Part shown: positions 1-9,266 of the stretch, in pieces
Layout: each line of letters opens with the position of its first letter
Position numbering within the stretch: the stretch's first letter is position 1
Made by a program: the position numbers and the translations under genes
Notes under the pieces: model-generated
What the model was told of the DNA's origin: nothing
The model's database searches: none
Seen by the model: only the letters and a program-made list of their open reading frames with translations
Source: CAVQCJ01 sp963711005
Lineage (GTDB): Bacteria; Actinomycetota; Actinomycetes; Prado026
Direction: 5' to 3'
DNA length: 64,000 nt
Assembly: GCA_963711005.1 (NCBI GenBank)
Contig: CAVQCJ010000004.1
Span: forward strand, 645,725 to 709,724

Positions 1-1
1 G

Positions 2-1828
2 ATCAACGACTGGCACACCAACCCGGAGACCGGACGGATCACCGCGTCGAACCCGTGCTCGGAGTACATGTCGCTGGACAACTCCTCCTGCAACCTCGCC
101 AGCCTCAACCTGCTCAAGTTCCTGCGCGAGGACGACACCTTCGACGCGGTCAGCTTCGCCAAGGCCGTCGAGTTCATCATCACGGCGATGGACATCTCGA
201 TCTGCTTCGCGGACTTCCCGACCGAGGCGATCGGCGACACCACCCGCAAGTACCGCCAGCTCGGCATCGGCTACGCCAACCTCGGCGCGCTGCTCATGGC
301 GTCCGGCCTGGCCTACGACAGCGACGCCGGGCGCGCGTTCGCGGCGTCCATCACCTCGCTGATGACCGGCACCGCCTACAAGCGGTCGGCCGAGCTGGCC
401 GGCGTCGTCGGTCCGTACGAGGGCTACGCCCGCAACGCCGAGGCCCACACCCGCGTCATGCGCAAGCACGCGGCCGCCAACGACGAGGTGCGCACCTACA
501 CCTCGCTCGACAAGGACGTGCACCGCGAGGCGACCAAGGCGTGGGCCGCGGTCATCGGGACCGGCGCCAAGAACGGCTTCCGCAACGCGCAGGCGTCGGT
601 GCTCGCACCGACCGGGACCATCGGCTTCATGATGGACTGCGACACGACCGGCATCGAGCCGGACTTCTCGCTGGTCAAGTTCAAGAAGCTCGTCGGCGGC
701 GGCTCCATGCAGATCGTCAACCAGACGATCCCGCGGGCGCTGCGCAAGCTCGGCTACGCGCAGGAGACCATCGAGGCGGTCGTCGAGCACATCGCCGAGC
801 ACGGGCACGTCATCGACGCCCCCGGCCTGCGTACCGAGCACTACGACGTCTTCGACTGCGCGATGGGGGAGCGGTCCATCGCGCCGATGGGGCACGTGCG
901 GATGATGGCGGCGGCCCAGCCGTTCCTGTCCGGCGCCATCTCCAAGACCGTCAACCTGCCCGAGTCGGCGACCGTCGAGGAGATCGAGGACGTCTACGTC
1001 CAGGGCTGGAAGATGGGCCTGAAGGCGCTGGCCGTCTACCGCGACAACTGCAAGGTCGGCCAGCCGTTGTCCGACGCCAAGGCCAAGGGCGCCGACTCGG
1101 CCGTCGAGGCCGGCGGCAAGACCGTCATCGAGTACCGCCCGACCCGGGTGCGGCTGCCCAAGTCGCGGTCCTCGCGGACCACGTCGTTCACCGTCGGCGG
1201 TGCCGAGGGCTACATGACTGCGGGTGCCTACGACGACGGTCAGCTCGGCGAGGTGTTCCTCAAGCTCGGCAAGCAGGGCTCGACGCTGGCCGGCGTCATG
1301 GACGCCTTCTCCATCGCCGTGTCCATCGGACTGCAGTACGGCGTCCCGCTCGAGACGTTCGTCACCAAGTTCACCAACCTGCGGTTCGACCCGGCCGGCC
1401 TCACCGACGACCCGGACGTCCGGATGGCGCAGTCGATCATGGACTACATCTTCCGGCGGCTCGCGCTCGACTACATGCCGTTCGAGCAGCGGTCGGCGCT
1501 CGGCATCCACACCGCCGACGAGCGGGCCCGGCACCTGGACACCGGTTCGTACGAGGCCGTCGACGTCGAGGAGCTGAACGAGGAGCTCGAGACCAGGGCC
1601 CAGAACGCCCCGACCGCGGACCCGCCGGCCCCGGTCGTCGAAGCCCTGCACACGCCGGCGGTCGCTCAGCCGGCGCCGTCCGGGGTGCACTCCTCGGCCG
1701 AGCTCATGGAGAAGCTCCTCGGCACCGCGGCCGACGCACCGATGTGCTTCACCTGCGGCACCAAGATGCGCCCGGCCGGCTCCTGCTACGTCTGCGAGGG
1801 CTGCGGCAGCACCAGCGGCTGCAGCTGA
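2..1828 (+). CDS. nrdJ: Class II (B12-dependent) ribonucleotide reductase, 3' part
   Basis: This is the C-terminal 608 residues of an adenosylcobalamin-dependent ribonucleotide reductase, the cytosolic enzyme that makes deoxyribonucleotides without needing oxygen. The frame is open from base 2, so the N-terminal part lies outside the window. The active-site NPCSEY motif (fragment residues 17-22, radical Cys and catalytic Glu) is directly visible, and PTGTIGFMMDCDTTG begins at about residue 203. The tail carries a Cys cluster (CFTCG, then CYVCEGCG), typical of the redox-active C-terminus that re-reduces the active site in this family. A Pro/Ala-rich linker (about residues 535-570) precedes that tail. 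The gene ends at a TGA and is followed by a gene fragment, not by an operon partner. Identification is very secure. Confidence 0.97.
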   Translation: MNDWHTNPETGRITASNPCSEYMSLDNSSCNLASLNLLKFLREDDTFDAVSFAKAVEFIITAMDISICFADFPTEAIGDTTRKYRQLGIGYANLGALLMASGLAYDSDAGRAFAASITSLMTGTAYKRSAELAGVVGPYEGYARNAEAHTRVMRKHAAANDEVRTYTSLDKDVHREATKAWAAVIGTGAKNGFRNAQASVLAPTGTIGFMMDCDTTGIEPDFSLVKFKKLVGGGSMQIVNQTIPRALRKLGYAQETIEAVVEHIAEHGHVIDAPGLRTEHYDVFDCAMGERSIAPMGHVRMMAAAQPFLSGAISKTVNLPESATVEEIEDVYVQGWKMGLKALAVYRDNCKVGQPLSDAKAKGADSAVEAGGKTVIEYRPTRVRLPKSRSSRTTSFTVGGAEGYMTAGAYDDGQLGEVFLKLGKQGSTLAGVMDAFSIAVSIGLQYGVPLETFVTKFTNLRFDPAGLTDDPDVRMAQSIMDYIFRRLALDYMPFEQRSALGIHTADERARHLDTGSYEAVDVEELNEELETRAQNAPTADPPAPVVEALHTPAVAQPAPSGVHSSAELMEKLLGTAADAPMCFTCGTKMRPAGSCYVCEGCGSTSGCS

Positions 1829-1835
1829 CCAAGAA

Positions 1836-1991
1836 GTGAACCAGTTGCACGCTGCGTTCTCCACCCGCCGGGTGAACAATGTGAACCTGCGCCGCGAGTA
1901 CTTCTCTGCAACCCCCGATGAGGTCCGGCTCGAGCTCGCGCAGCGCGTCGGGAACCTACTCGAGTTCACCGAGATCCCCGAAGCGACTTAG
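1836..1991 (+). pseudogene. Remnant of a GIY-YIG (T5orf172/Mug113-like) nuclease gene
   Basis: A 51-codon open stretch starts at GTG just after nrdJ and ends at TAG. It reads VNQLHAAFSTRRVNNVNLRR, then EYFSATPDEVR and LLEFTEIPEA. This resembles, from memory of the family, the C-terminal end of actinobacterial GIY-YIG nuclease family proteins, where a similar REFFxATPxEVR segment occurs. The GIY-YIG catalytic half is absent, so this is probably a deletion remnant. The family assignment is an inference from pattern, not from an alignment. The remaining bases up to 2281 show no credible gene apart from the region just upstream of the DUF1269 start. Confidence 0.4.
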
Positions 1992-2281
1992 TACAACATG
2001 CCTCGCTCCCAGTGGCCGGACCGCCAACCCACCGGACCCAGGTTCGTCATGCGGGACATCGCCAAAGACGACTGCGCACCGGATCCTGGCGAGTCCGGAC
2101 CTGAGTAGCGGTCGCCCCCAGCGCCGACCGGCGGTGGTCGGACCAGGCGCTTCGGTAGTGGCGGGCGTCCGGCTGGGCCGGCGCCCGCTACCACCCGATC
2201 GGTGGTGCGCCGGGGAGCGTTAGAGTCGGGCTCTCGGACGCTGCCCCCGCTGCGCGTCCCCGCTCATACCGGGAGCGACCT

Positions 2282-2851
2282 ATGACCGACGAGCAGATCC
2301 CGCACGACGACCAGGTGGACATCGTCGCCGCGGCGGCCACCGACGGCGCGTACACCCTCTTCGTCGCTGACTTCAGCGACACCGGCACCGCCATGGAGGC
2401 CTACGAGGCCCTGAAGTCCATCGAGGACGGCCGGCACGTGTCGATCGAAGGCGTCCTCGTGGTCAAGCGCGGCGCCGACGGCAAGCTGGAGGTCCAGAAA
2501 GCGACCGACCACAGCGCCAAGTCCGGGCTCAAGTGGGGGATCGTCGGCGGTGTCGTCCTTGGGGTGCTGTTCCCGCCGTCGATCCTCGGCAGCGCGGCAG
2601 TACTCGGCGCCGCGGGGGCCGGGACCGGCAAGCTCCGCGAGCTGCACCACCGCAGCGAGCTGGCCACCGAGCTGGAGACAGCGATCGCCCCGGGGCACTC
2701 CGGGCTCCTCGCGCTCGTGTCCGACCCCGGCGCGGTGGAGATCCGCAAGGCCCTGGCCAAGGCGGACGGGATCGTCGAGTCCGCAGTCGACGACGTCGTG
2801 GCCCGCGACATCAAGGCGGTGGCCGAGGAAGCGCAGTCGGCCGACGGCTGA
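2282..2851 (+). CDS. DUF1269 family protein
   Basis: A 189-residue protein of the DUF1269 type. It has an N-terminal alpha/beta region (LFVADFSDTGTAMEAYEALK, VEGVLVVKR-like segment near residue 60), then a glycine-rich hydrophobic segment at about residues 82-112 (LKWGIVGGVVLGVLFPPS), then a helical C-terminal part. The glycine-rich stretch could insert in or associate with the membrane, but function in this family is unknown. The ATG is preceded by a GGGAG ribosome site. It sits alone between a gene remnant and a convergent SulP gene. A second, decayed member of the same family lies at the far end of the window (62819-63339). Confidence 0.8.
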   Translation: MTDEQIPHDDQVDIVAAAATDGAYTLFVADFSDTGTAMEAYEALKSIEDGRHVSIEGVLVVKRGADGKLEVQKATDHSAKSGLKWGIVGGVVLGVLFPPSILGSAAVLGAAGAGTGKLRELHHRSELATELETAIAPGHSGLLALVSDPGAVEIRKALAKADGIVESAVDDVVARDIKAVAEEAQSADG

Positions 2852-2859
2852 CCGCTTGT

Positions 2860-4572
2860 TCATCCTGACGCCTGGTCCGGGGAGTGCCAGTGCCCCCCGG
2901 ACCGGGCGCGGAACGCGTCGACGGCGGCGCCCACGGTGGGGAAGAAGCGGTCCGGGGCGGGGATCCGGTCCAGCTCGTAGTGCTCGAGCTTGGACCGCAC
3001 GGGATCCTTCATCTCCGCGAACACGAGCACCACGTCGTGCGACGCCAGCTCCGCGTCGAGCGCCTCGAGGACGTCGGCCGCGGTCGTGTCCACGTCGGTG
3101 ATCGGCTCGGCGGCCACGATGATCCAGCTCGGCCGCGGATCGGAGGTCGCGATCCTGCGGATCTGGTCGCGGAACGTCCGGGCGTTGGCGAAGAACAACG
3201 GGGCGTCGAACCGGTACAGCACCAGCCCGTCGAGCTGCTTCGCCTCGGGGTAGCTGGTGACGTCGTGGTAGCCGGGCATCCCCTCCACGCGGCCGAGCCG
3301 GGTCTGGTACGGCCACCACGCCCGGCGGAACACGTTGAGGATGGACAGTGCGATGGCCACGGCGATGCCGGCGAGCACGCCGAACAGCGCGACGCCGAGG
3401 AACGCGGCCATGGAGAGCAACCATTCGGCGCGCCGCTGGCGCCACAGACGAACGGTGCTCTTGACGTCGGCCAGTGAGATGGCGGCGGCGATGACGACGG
3501 CGGCGAGCGTCGGCTGCGGGAGGTTGCGCAGGAGGCCGGGCAGGAACAGCAGCATCGCCGTGATCGCCGCGGCACCGACCAGTCCGGTCACCTGGCTCTT
3601 CATCCCGGACTGCTCCGCCACTGCCGTCCGGGAGGCGCTGGTGCTCACCGGGAAGCCCTGGAACAGCCCGGCCGCAACGTTCGCCGCGCCGATCCCGATC
3701 ATCTCCTGGTTGGCGCGGACCTCCTGGCCGGTGCGCGCCGCGAACGCAGACGCCGTGGAGATGGTGTCGGTCAGCGAGACCAGGGCGATGCCGAGCGCCC
3801 CGGCGACGAGCAGCGCCAGCGAGCTCGCCGACACGTGCGGGATGGTGAACGGCGGGAAGCCCTGCGGCAGCACCCCGACCAGAGTGACCCCGCGCGCGGC
3901 CAGGTCGAAGACCGTGGCCGCGAGGATCGACAGCAGCACGGCGGCCAGGACGGCAGGGATCTTGGGCATCCATCGCTGCAGGACGAGGATGGTGAGCAGC
4001 CCGCCGGCTCCCACGGCCAGCGCGGCGGCGACGGTCTCGCCGTTCGCGACGCCGCGGGCGAAGGCGCCGGCCTCGTGGACCAGGCCGTTCGCGTCCACCG
4101 AGAACCCGAACAGCTTCGGCAGCTGCCCGATCACGATGGTCAGGGCCAGCCCGTTCATGTAGCCGATCTGGGTCGGCCTCGACAGCAGGTCGGCGATGAG
4201 ACCGAGCTTCGCGGCTCCGGCCAGGATCAGCATGGCCCCGACGAACAGGGCCAGCAGCGAGGCCATCGCCACGGCCCGGGCCGGGTCACGGTCGGCGCCG
4301 GCCAGCGGCAGGATGGTGGCCGCGATCATCGGCCCCAGGGCGGAGTCCGGACCGAGGACCAGGACCCGGGACGGGCCGAAGATCGCGTAGCCGATCAGGC
4401 AGAGCACCGAGGTGTACAGCCCGGTGACAGCCGGCAGGCCCGCGAGCTCGGCATAGGCCATGCCCTGCGGCACCAGCAGGGCGGTCAGGACCAGGCCGGC
4501 GACCAGGTCCTTGGACAGCCAACGTCGCTGGTACGTGCGCAGTGCTGCTGCACCGGGCAGTACCGCGGCCAT
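2860..4572 (-). CDS. SulP family anion transporter with STAS domain
   Basis: A 570-residue inner-membrane transporter of the SulP (SLC26) family, which moves sulfate, bicarbonate or dicarboxylates. The N-terminal signature VPQGMAYAELAGLPAVTGLY (near residue 35) and GPSRVLVLGPDSALGP near residue 68 are diagnostic. A series of hydrophobic segments covers about residues 20-420 and a STAS domain follows (about 440-555, with LDGLVLYRFDAPLFFANA at its start). The ATG has a GAGCGAGG site upstream. It is divergent from the hydrolase-cyclase gene, and the space between them holds a 20-bp inverted repeat. Substrate cannot be read from sequence. A second SulP gene lies at 21266-22993. Confidence 0.92.
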   Translation of the reverse strand: MAAVLPGAAALRTYQRRWLSKDLVAGLVLTALLVPQGMAYAELAGLPAVTGLYTSVLCLIGYAIFGPSRVLVLGPDSALGPMIAATILPLAGADRDPARAVAMASLLALFVGAMLILAGAAKLGLIADLLSRPTQIGYMNGLALTIVIGQLPKLFGFSVDANGLVHEAGAFARGVANGETVAAALAVGAGGLLTILVLQRWMPKIPAVLAAVLLSILAATVFDLAARGVTLVGVLPQGFPPFTIPHVSASSLALLVAGALGIALVSLTDTISTASAFAARTGQEVRANQEMIGIGAANVAAGLFQGFPVSTSASRTAVAEQSGMKSQVTGLVGAAAITAMLLFLPGLLRNLPQPTLAAVVIAAAISLADVKSTVRLWRQRRAEWLLSMAAFLGVALFGVLAGIAVAIALSILNVFRRAWWPYQTRLGRVEGMPGYHDVTSYPEAKQLDGLVLYRFDAPLFFANARTFRDQIRRIATSDPRPSWIIVAAEPITDVDTTAADVLEALDAELASHDVVLVFAEMKDPVRSKLEHYELDRIPAPDRFFPTVGAAVDAFRARSGGHWHSPDQASG

Positions 4573-4619
4573 GGCGAAGCCTCGCTCTCACCCCGGTCAC
4601 CGTGCAAGCGACCATCCCC

Positions 4620-4681
4620 CGCGATCTTGAGAGATCCAGGGCCGACACGCCGCGGAGACCACTGGATCTCTCAAGATCGCG
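4620..4681. repeat. Perfect 20-bp inverted repeat in a divergent intergenic region
   Basis: Bases 4620-4639 and 4662-4681 are exact reverse complements (core GATCTTGAGAGATC), separated by 22 bases. The repeat sits between the divergently transcribed SulP (start 4572) and hydrolase-cyclase (start 4723) genes. It could be an operator, a cruciform-forming element or a copy of a dispersed intergenic palindrome. Its position does not suit a terminator because both neighbouring genes read away from it. The TCTCAAGATC core is less GC-rich than its surroundings. Confidence 0.8.
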
Positions 4682-4722
4682 AGGGGCGGGACGGGGGGAC
4701 GGCCGCGGCTAGGCTCGGGCCC

Positions 4723-6048
4723 GTGGAGCGGGAGATCCGGTACGCGGACAACGCGGGTGTCCGGATCGCGTACACCGTCGTCGGCGACGGTCCGATCGAC
4801 CTCGTGCACACGACCGGCATCTGGTCGAACCTCGACATCATGTGGGAGGACCCCAGGTGGGCTCGTTACCTGGACCGGCTCGCCTCGTTCTCCCGGCTGG
4901 TCCTGTTCGACATGCGGGGCGTGGGGCTGTCCGACCGGGGCCCGGAGCCGCCGTTCCTCGAACCTCAGATGGACGACGTCCGAGCGGTCATGGACGCAGC
5001 CGGCAGCGAGTGCGCCGCCGTGTTCGGCGGTGCCCGCGGCGGGGCGATGACGATGCTGTTCGCCGCGACATACCCGGAGCGCACCAGCGCGCTGGTCCTG
5101 TACGCCGCGCTGGCCAAGACCGTGCGCAGTCCGGACCACCCCTACGGCCGGACGGAGCAGGAGCAGCGGGAGTTCTTCGACCGGTTCGTGTCCGAGATGG
5201 GCACCGGGGAGAACCTCGACCTGCAGGGCCCCAGCGGCATGGGTGACCCGCGGTTCAAGCGCTGGTGGGCGCGGTTCGAACGGCTGGTGGCGTCTCCGAC
5301 GGCGTACCGCGAGCTCGCGACCATCTTCCGCGACCTCGACGTCCGTGCCGTGCTCCCGTCGATCCAGGCACCGACGCTGGTCCTGCAGCGGGTCGGCGAC
5401 CGGATCGTCCCGGCCGACCAGGCGCGGTACCTCGCCGAGATCATCCCGCACGCGAGGCTTGTCGAGCTGCCCGGTGAGGACCACATCCCCTTCCTGGGCG
5501 ACTCGGACGGGATCGTCGACGAGATCGAAGAGTTCCTGACCGGTGACCGCCCGGCGCCCGAGGTCGACCGGGTGCTGTCCACGGTGCTGTTCACGGACAT
5601 CGTCGGGTCGACCGCGCAGCAGGTGGCGATGGGGGACCACGCCTGGAAGGACGTTGTCCTGTCCCACCACGCGATCGTCCGCGCGGCGCTGGCGCGCTGG
5701 CGCGGGGTCGAGAACGACACTGCGGGCGACGGGTTCTACGCGACGTTCGACGGCCCGGCCCGGGCGATCAGGTGCGCGGCCGAGGTCGCTGAACAGGTGC
5801 GCGACCTCGGGATCCAGATCCGGGCCGGGGTGCACACCGGCGAGTGCGAGCTGATCGAGGGGAAGTGCGGGGGGATCACGGTCTCGGTGGGCGCCCGGAT
5901 CGCGGCCAGCGCCGGCGCCTCCGAGGTCATGGTGTCGCAGACGGTGCGGGACCTCGTCTCCGGGTCCGGGATCGTCTTCGAGGATCGGGGCGTGTTCGAC
6001 CTGAAGGGCGTCCCGGAGCCGTGGCGGCTGTACGCCGTCGTGACGTAG
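4723..6048 (+). CDS. Alpha/beta-hydrolase fused to class III adenylate/guanylate cyclase
   Basis: A 441-residue two-domain protein. Residues about 1-275 form an alpha/beta-hydrolase fold (VFDMRGVGLSDRG, and a C-terminal EDHIPF that supplies the usual His). Residues about 285-441 form a class III nucleotide cyclase domain with metal-binding FTDIVGST, the NDTAGDGFYATF loop and RAGVHTGECE. The architecture recalls the Mycobacterium Rv1900c-type lipase-cyclase. The nucleophile-elbow position reads FGGARGGAM, so the Ser of GxSxG is replaced by Ala and the hydrolase half is probably a sensor or scaffold. The GTG start was chosen because the protein-like sequence begins there; the open frame extends far upstream without family similarity. 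Confidence 0.88.
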   Translation: MEREIRYADNAGVRIAYTVVGDGPIDLVHTTGIWSNLDIMWEDPRWARYLDRLASFSRLVLFDMRGVGLSDRGPEPPFLEPQMDDVRAVMDAAGSECAAVFGGARGGAMTMLFAATYPERTSALVLYAALAKTVRSPDHPYGRTEQEQREFFDRFVSEMGTGENLDLQGPSGMGDPRFKRWWARFERLVASPTAYRELATIFRDLDVRAVLPSIQAPTLVLQRVGDRIVPADQARYLAEIIPHARLVELPGEDHIPFLGDSDGIVDEIEEFLTGDRPAPEVDRVLSTVLFTDIVGSTAQQVAMGDHAWKDVVLSHHAIVRAALARWRGVENDTAGDGFYATFDGPARAIRCAAEVAEQVRDLGIQIRAGVHTGECELIEGKCGGITVSVGARIAASAGASEVMVSQTVRDLVSGSGIVFEDRGVFDLKGVPEPWRLYAVVT

Positions 6049-6051
6049 GAG

Positions 6052-6483
6052 CTAGACCGGCATCATCCGGTGGGCCGGGGTCTCGTGCGTGGCCTCCAGC
6101 GTCGTCCGCGGTGTCGCGTGCGGCGACCGCGTCGCCAGGTGGCGTGCGGTCGCACCCAGCCACAGCAGGACCGTGGCCAGCACGAGGACCGCGAGGGCCG
6201 CCTCGCTCGCCGTCACCAGCGCCACCACCGCGGCGGCCAGAGCCACGCCCCCCAAGAAGGTCAGCACGGCCACCATCGCCGGCGCCGTCTGCTTGCTGGT
6301 GTAGGCGTCGCCGACGTCGCTCAGGGCGCAGCCCCCGACCCAGCCCAGCACCAGCACGACGAGCGTCGTGCCGCGCACGCTCGAGAGGATGGGCACATCG
6401 GCACCCTGTACGAACACCGCGTACGCGCCGACGGCCGCTCCGGTGAACAGCGTCGCGGCCAGATCCTTCCTGGTGAGCCTCAT
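6052..6483 (-). CDS. Small four-helix membrane protein, unknown function
   Basis: A 143-residue protein with about four hydrophobic segments (near residues 10-25, 33-52, 65-90 and 93-115) and a polar C-terminal tail rich in Thr, Arg and His. The ATG at 6483 has GGAGG upstream, which favours it over the longer open frame starting at 6567. The stop lies 3 bases from the stop of the convergent cyclase gene. No family was recognised. It is probably a cytoplasmic-membrane protein of unknown role. Confidence 0.65.
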   Translation of the reverse strand: MRLTRKDLAATLFTGAAVGAYAVFVQGADVPILSSVRGTTLVVLVLGWVGGCALSDVGDAYTSKQTAPAMVAVLTFLGGVALAAAVVALVTASEAALAVLVLATVLLWLGATARHLATRSPHATPRTTLEATHETPAHRMMPV

Positions 6484-6666
6484 GGCCACCGCCTCCAACT
6501 CGTTTCCCGGTCCCAGCCTCCGCCGCCCGCTCGCAGGTCGACAGAGGCCAAGGTCACAGGGATTCACCCACCCGTTGCGACCCGTTTCGGCCGCTAGTAC
6601 GTTGCGCCCCGACGCGCAGCGCCGCGCGTCCGGGGCGACCCGTGCTCATCCTCTGAGGGGGACGAC

Positions 6667-9204
6667 GTGAGCAGTCGGATGCCGAGAATCCTCGTCGCCA
6701 CGGTCGCCGCGGTGGTGGTAGCCGTCATGGCCGCACCTGCCCAGGGCGCGGTGGGCGCCAGGAACAAGCCGACCGCCCTGTCCATCTTCGCCAAGGGCCA
6801 CGCCGCGACGCCCTCGAACCGCTCGGGAGTCCAGTCCCAGAACGCGGGCGACAGCGGCAACGTCGACGCCGACGAGGCGGAGTCGGTGAAGCTCCGCGGG
6901 GAGTTCCAGCAGTCGATCACGGCCGCGCCGGGCGTAGCCGCTCCCGCCGCGGGCCTGGTGGCCGCGCAGACGGCGGCAGCCGCCCTCCCGGTCGCACCGG
7001 GAACCTGGAGCGAGGTCACCGGCAAGCCGTTCCTGAACGACCCGGTGAACCGCGGCGCGAACTACGGCGTCGGCTGGGGCGACGTCACCGGACGCATGAC
7101 CGGGCTCACGGTCTCGGGATCAACCGTGTACGCCGCGGCTGCCAGCGGCGGCGTGTGGCGCTCCAAGAACAAGGGGAAGACCTGGACGCCGGTGAGCGCG
7201 GGCCTGCCGCGCCTGTCTATCGGCGCGATCGCCACCGACCCGTCCGACGGCTCGGTCTGGGCAGGCACCGGCGAGGCCAACAACGCGTCCGAGAACCAGT
7301 ACGGCGTCGGCGCGTTCCGGCTCGCCAAGGGCTCCAGCACGTGGCAGCAGGTCGGCGGAGCCGAGCTGTACGGTGCCGGCACTTTCCGCATCGTGTGGAT
7401 CAACGGGTACGTGTACATCGCCACCAGCCACGGCCTCTACCGGCGCTCGGCGAGCGCGGCCCAGAGCACGCCGTGGACCCTGGTGCTGGCGCCGGCCGGG
7501 GTGAAGCTCTACCCGCCGAGCTCGTCGGTGACGGACGTCATCGCGGTGCCGGGGACCGGCGGCGCCAAGGTCCTCGCCGTCGTCGGCTGGGCCGGCTACA
7601 GCGTCCCGCCGGCCGTGTTCAACAACGGCTTCTACGTCGGCACCGGCGCGTCGGGCAGCTTCTCGAAGATCACCCCGACCGGTGACATCAACCCCAAGAC
7701 GATCGGTCGCACGACGTTCAGCGCGTCCAACGGCTGGCTGTACGCCGTGGTCCAGGACACGACGAACGACGACCTGCGTGGCCAGGGGGTCTTCGTCTCC
7801 AAGTCCGGCAACCCGTCCGGACCGTGGACGCTCATCGCGGACACCGACAGCCTGGCGGCCTCCGGGTCGGCCCTGGGCGACTCGACCAGCTCGTACTACC
7901 CGGGGATCCAGTCGGACTACAACCAGAACATCGTCGCGGACCCGGCCGACCGCAAGCACGTGTACCTGCAGCTGGAAGAGGTCTTCGAGTCGACCGACGG
8001 CGGCGCCACCTGGCTCACCGTCGGGCCGTACTGGAACTACGGCATCTCCTGCGACCTGGACGGCTCGACGCCGTACGCGTGCCCTGGCACGACGCACCCG
8101 GACCAGCACGCCGGCATGATCTATAACGGCCAGTTCTGGACCGGCAACGACGGCGGAGTGTGGCGGCGCCCGCTCAGCTGGCACGGCCTGGGACACTGGA
8201 CGAACCTCAACGCGACCCTGCACACCACGCAGAACTACTCGATCGCCGTGGGCAAGGTCGGCAAGTCGAACCTGGCGTACTGGGGCGGGCTCCAGGACAA
8301 CGGCGAGTCGTACACCCGCACCAACATGGGCCGGGTGGAGCAGGCGTTCACCGGTGACGGCGGCGACACCATCGTCGACCCGAAGAACGGCAACCGCGCG
8401 GTCGAGGAGTACGTGGACCTCGATATGTACCTCACCACCGACGGCGCCGTCACCACGCTCAAGGAGATCTCGCCGTCGTGCCTGACGGCCACCGACCCAC
8501 CGGCGGTGTGCGACCCGAACCCGCGGTTCATCGCGCCGATCGAGATGGACGTGAACAACGCGGACCACTGGATCGCGGGCGGGCAGTACGTCTGGGACGA
8601 CACGAAGTCGTGGAACACCGTCTGCTCGGGCACCGAGGGCTGCGACTGGAATGTCGTGTACGACACCGGCTCCGGGCACCAGGTGACGGCGCTGGCCGCC
8701 AACGGCACGACGACGTACGCGGCGTGGTGCGGGGGCTGCAACCCGCCGACGTTCGGGCGGGGTCTGGCCACGAACTACGGCGGAACGTGGCACGAGCTGT
8801 CGCTCGCGGGCGTCCCGAACCGGTACATCACCTCGGTCGCGGTCGACCCCGCGAACGCGGCGCACGTCTACATCAGCGTCGGCTCGTACAGCCGCCGCTG
8901 GATCCCGGACGCCGGCTACGGCCACGTGTTCGAGTCGACGGACGGCGCTGCGTCGTGGATCGACGCCACCGGCAACCTGCCCGACGCGCCGGTCTTCAAG
9001 GTCGTCATGTCGGGCCACAAGCTCGTCGCCGGCACCGAGGTCGGAGCGTTCGTCGCCGACCAGAACAGCGGGTCCGCACTCGCCTGGTCGCAGCTGGGCA
9101 CCGGCCTGCCGAACGTGACGGTCTGGGACCTGACCGTCGCGGCGGGTGGTCTGGTGGTGGCCGGGACGCACGGGCGCGGCGACTGGCAGATCAAGCTGGG
9201 CTGA
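6667..9204 (+). CDS. Secreted BNR/sortilin-type beta-propeller protein
   Basis: An 845-residue protein with a Sec-type signal (RILVATVAAVVVAVMAAPAQG, cleavage near residue 28) and repeated blade motifs typical of BNR/VPS10-like propellers: SGGVWRSKNKGKTWTPV, VFESTDGGATWLTVG and HVFESTDGAASWIDAT. Such proteins resemble xyloglucanase-type or sialidase-like propellers, but no catalytic residues could be assigned. Several Cys pairs (ISCDLDG, CSGTEGCDW, CGGC) suit an extracellular location. The GTG start has GAGGGGG upstream. The long antisense open frame over this gene is a coding shadow. Function is unknown; a carbohydrate-binding or protein-interaction role is an inference. Confidence 0.82.
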   Translation: MSSRMPRILVATVAAVVVAVMAAPAQGAVGARNKPTALSIFAKGHAATPSNRSGVQSQNAGDSGNVDADEAESVKLRGEFQQSITAAPGVAAPAAGLVAAQTAAAALPVAPGTWSEVTGKPFLNDPVNRGANYGVGWGDVTGRMTGLTVSGSTVYAAAASGGVWRSKNKGKTWTPVSAGLPRLSIGAIATDPSDGSVWAGTGEANNASENQYGVGAFRLAKGSSTWQQVGGAELYGAGTFRIVWINGYVYIATSHGLYRRSASAAQSTPWTLVLAPAGVKLYPPSSSVTDVIAVPGTGGAKVLAVVGWAGYSVPPAVFNNGFYVGTGASGSFSKITPTGDINPKTIGRTTFSASNGWLYAVVQDTTNDDLRGQGVFVSKSGNPSGPWTLIADTDSLAASGSALGDSTSSYYPGIQSDYNQNIVADPADRKHVYLQLEEVFESTDGGATWLTVGPYWNYGISCDLDGSTPYACPGTTHPDQHAGMIYNGQFWTGNDGGVWRRPLSWHGLGHWTNLNATLHTTQNYSIAVGKVGKSNLAYWGGLQDNGESYTRTNMGRVEQAFTGDGGDTIVDPKNGNRAVEEYVDLDMYLTTDGAVTTLKEISPSCLTATDPPAVCDPNPRFIAPIEMDVNNADHWIAGGQYVWDDTKSWNTVCSGTEGCDWNVVYDTGSGHQVTALAANGTTTYAAWCGGCNPPTFGRGLATNYGGTWHELSLAGVPNRYITSVAVDPANAAHVYISVGSYSRRWIPDAGYGHVFESTDGAASWIDATGNLPDAPVFKVVMSGHKLVAGTEVGAFVADQNSGSALAWSQLGTGLPNVTVWDLTVAAGGLVVAGTHGRGDWQIKLG

Positions 9205-9233
9205 CCGCTCGAGGACCAGCGGCTGTGGGCCTG

Positions 9234-9266
9234 CGGGCCTCAGGCGGAGGCCCACACCTGGTCGAC
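9234..9266. terminator. Hairpin between convergent genes
   Basis: TGTGGGCCT (9234-9242) pairs perfectly with AGGCCCACA (9258-9266) around a 15-base loop. It lies between the + strand propeller gene (stop at 9204) and the - strand gene whose stop codon overlaps the left arm. This suits a bidirectional terminator. There is no T-tract, which is common in high-GC organisms. Confidence 0.55.
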
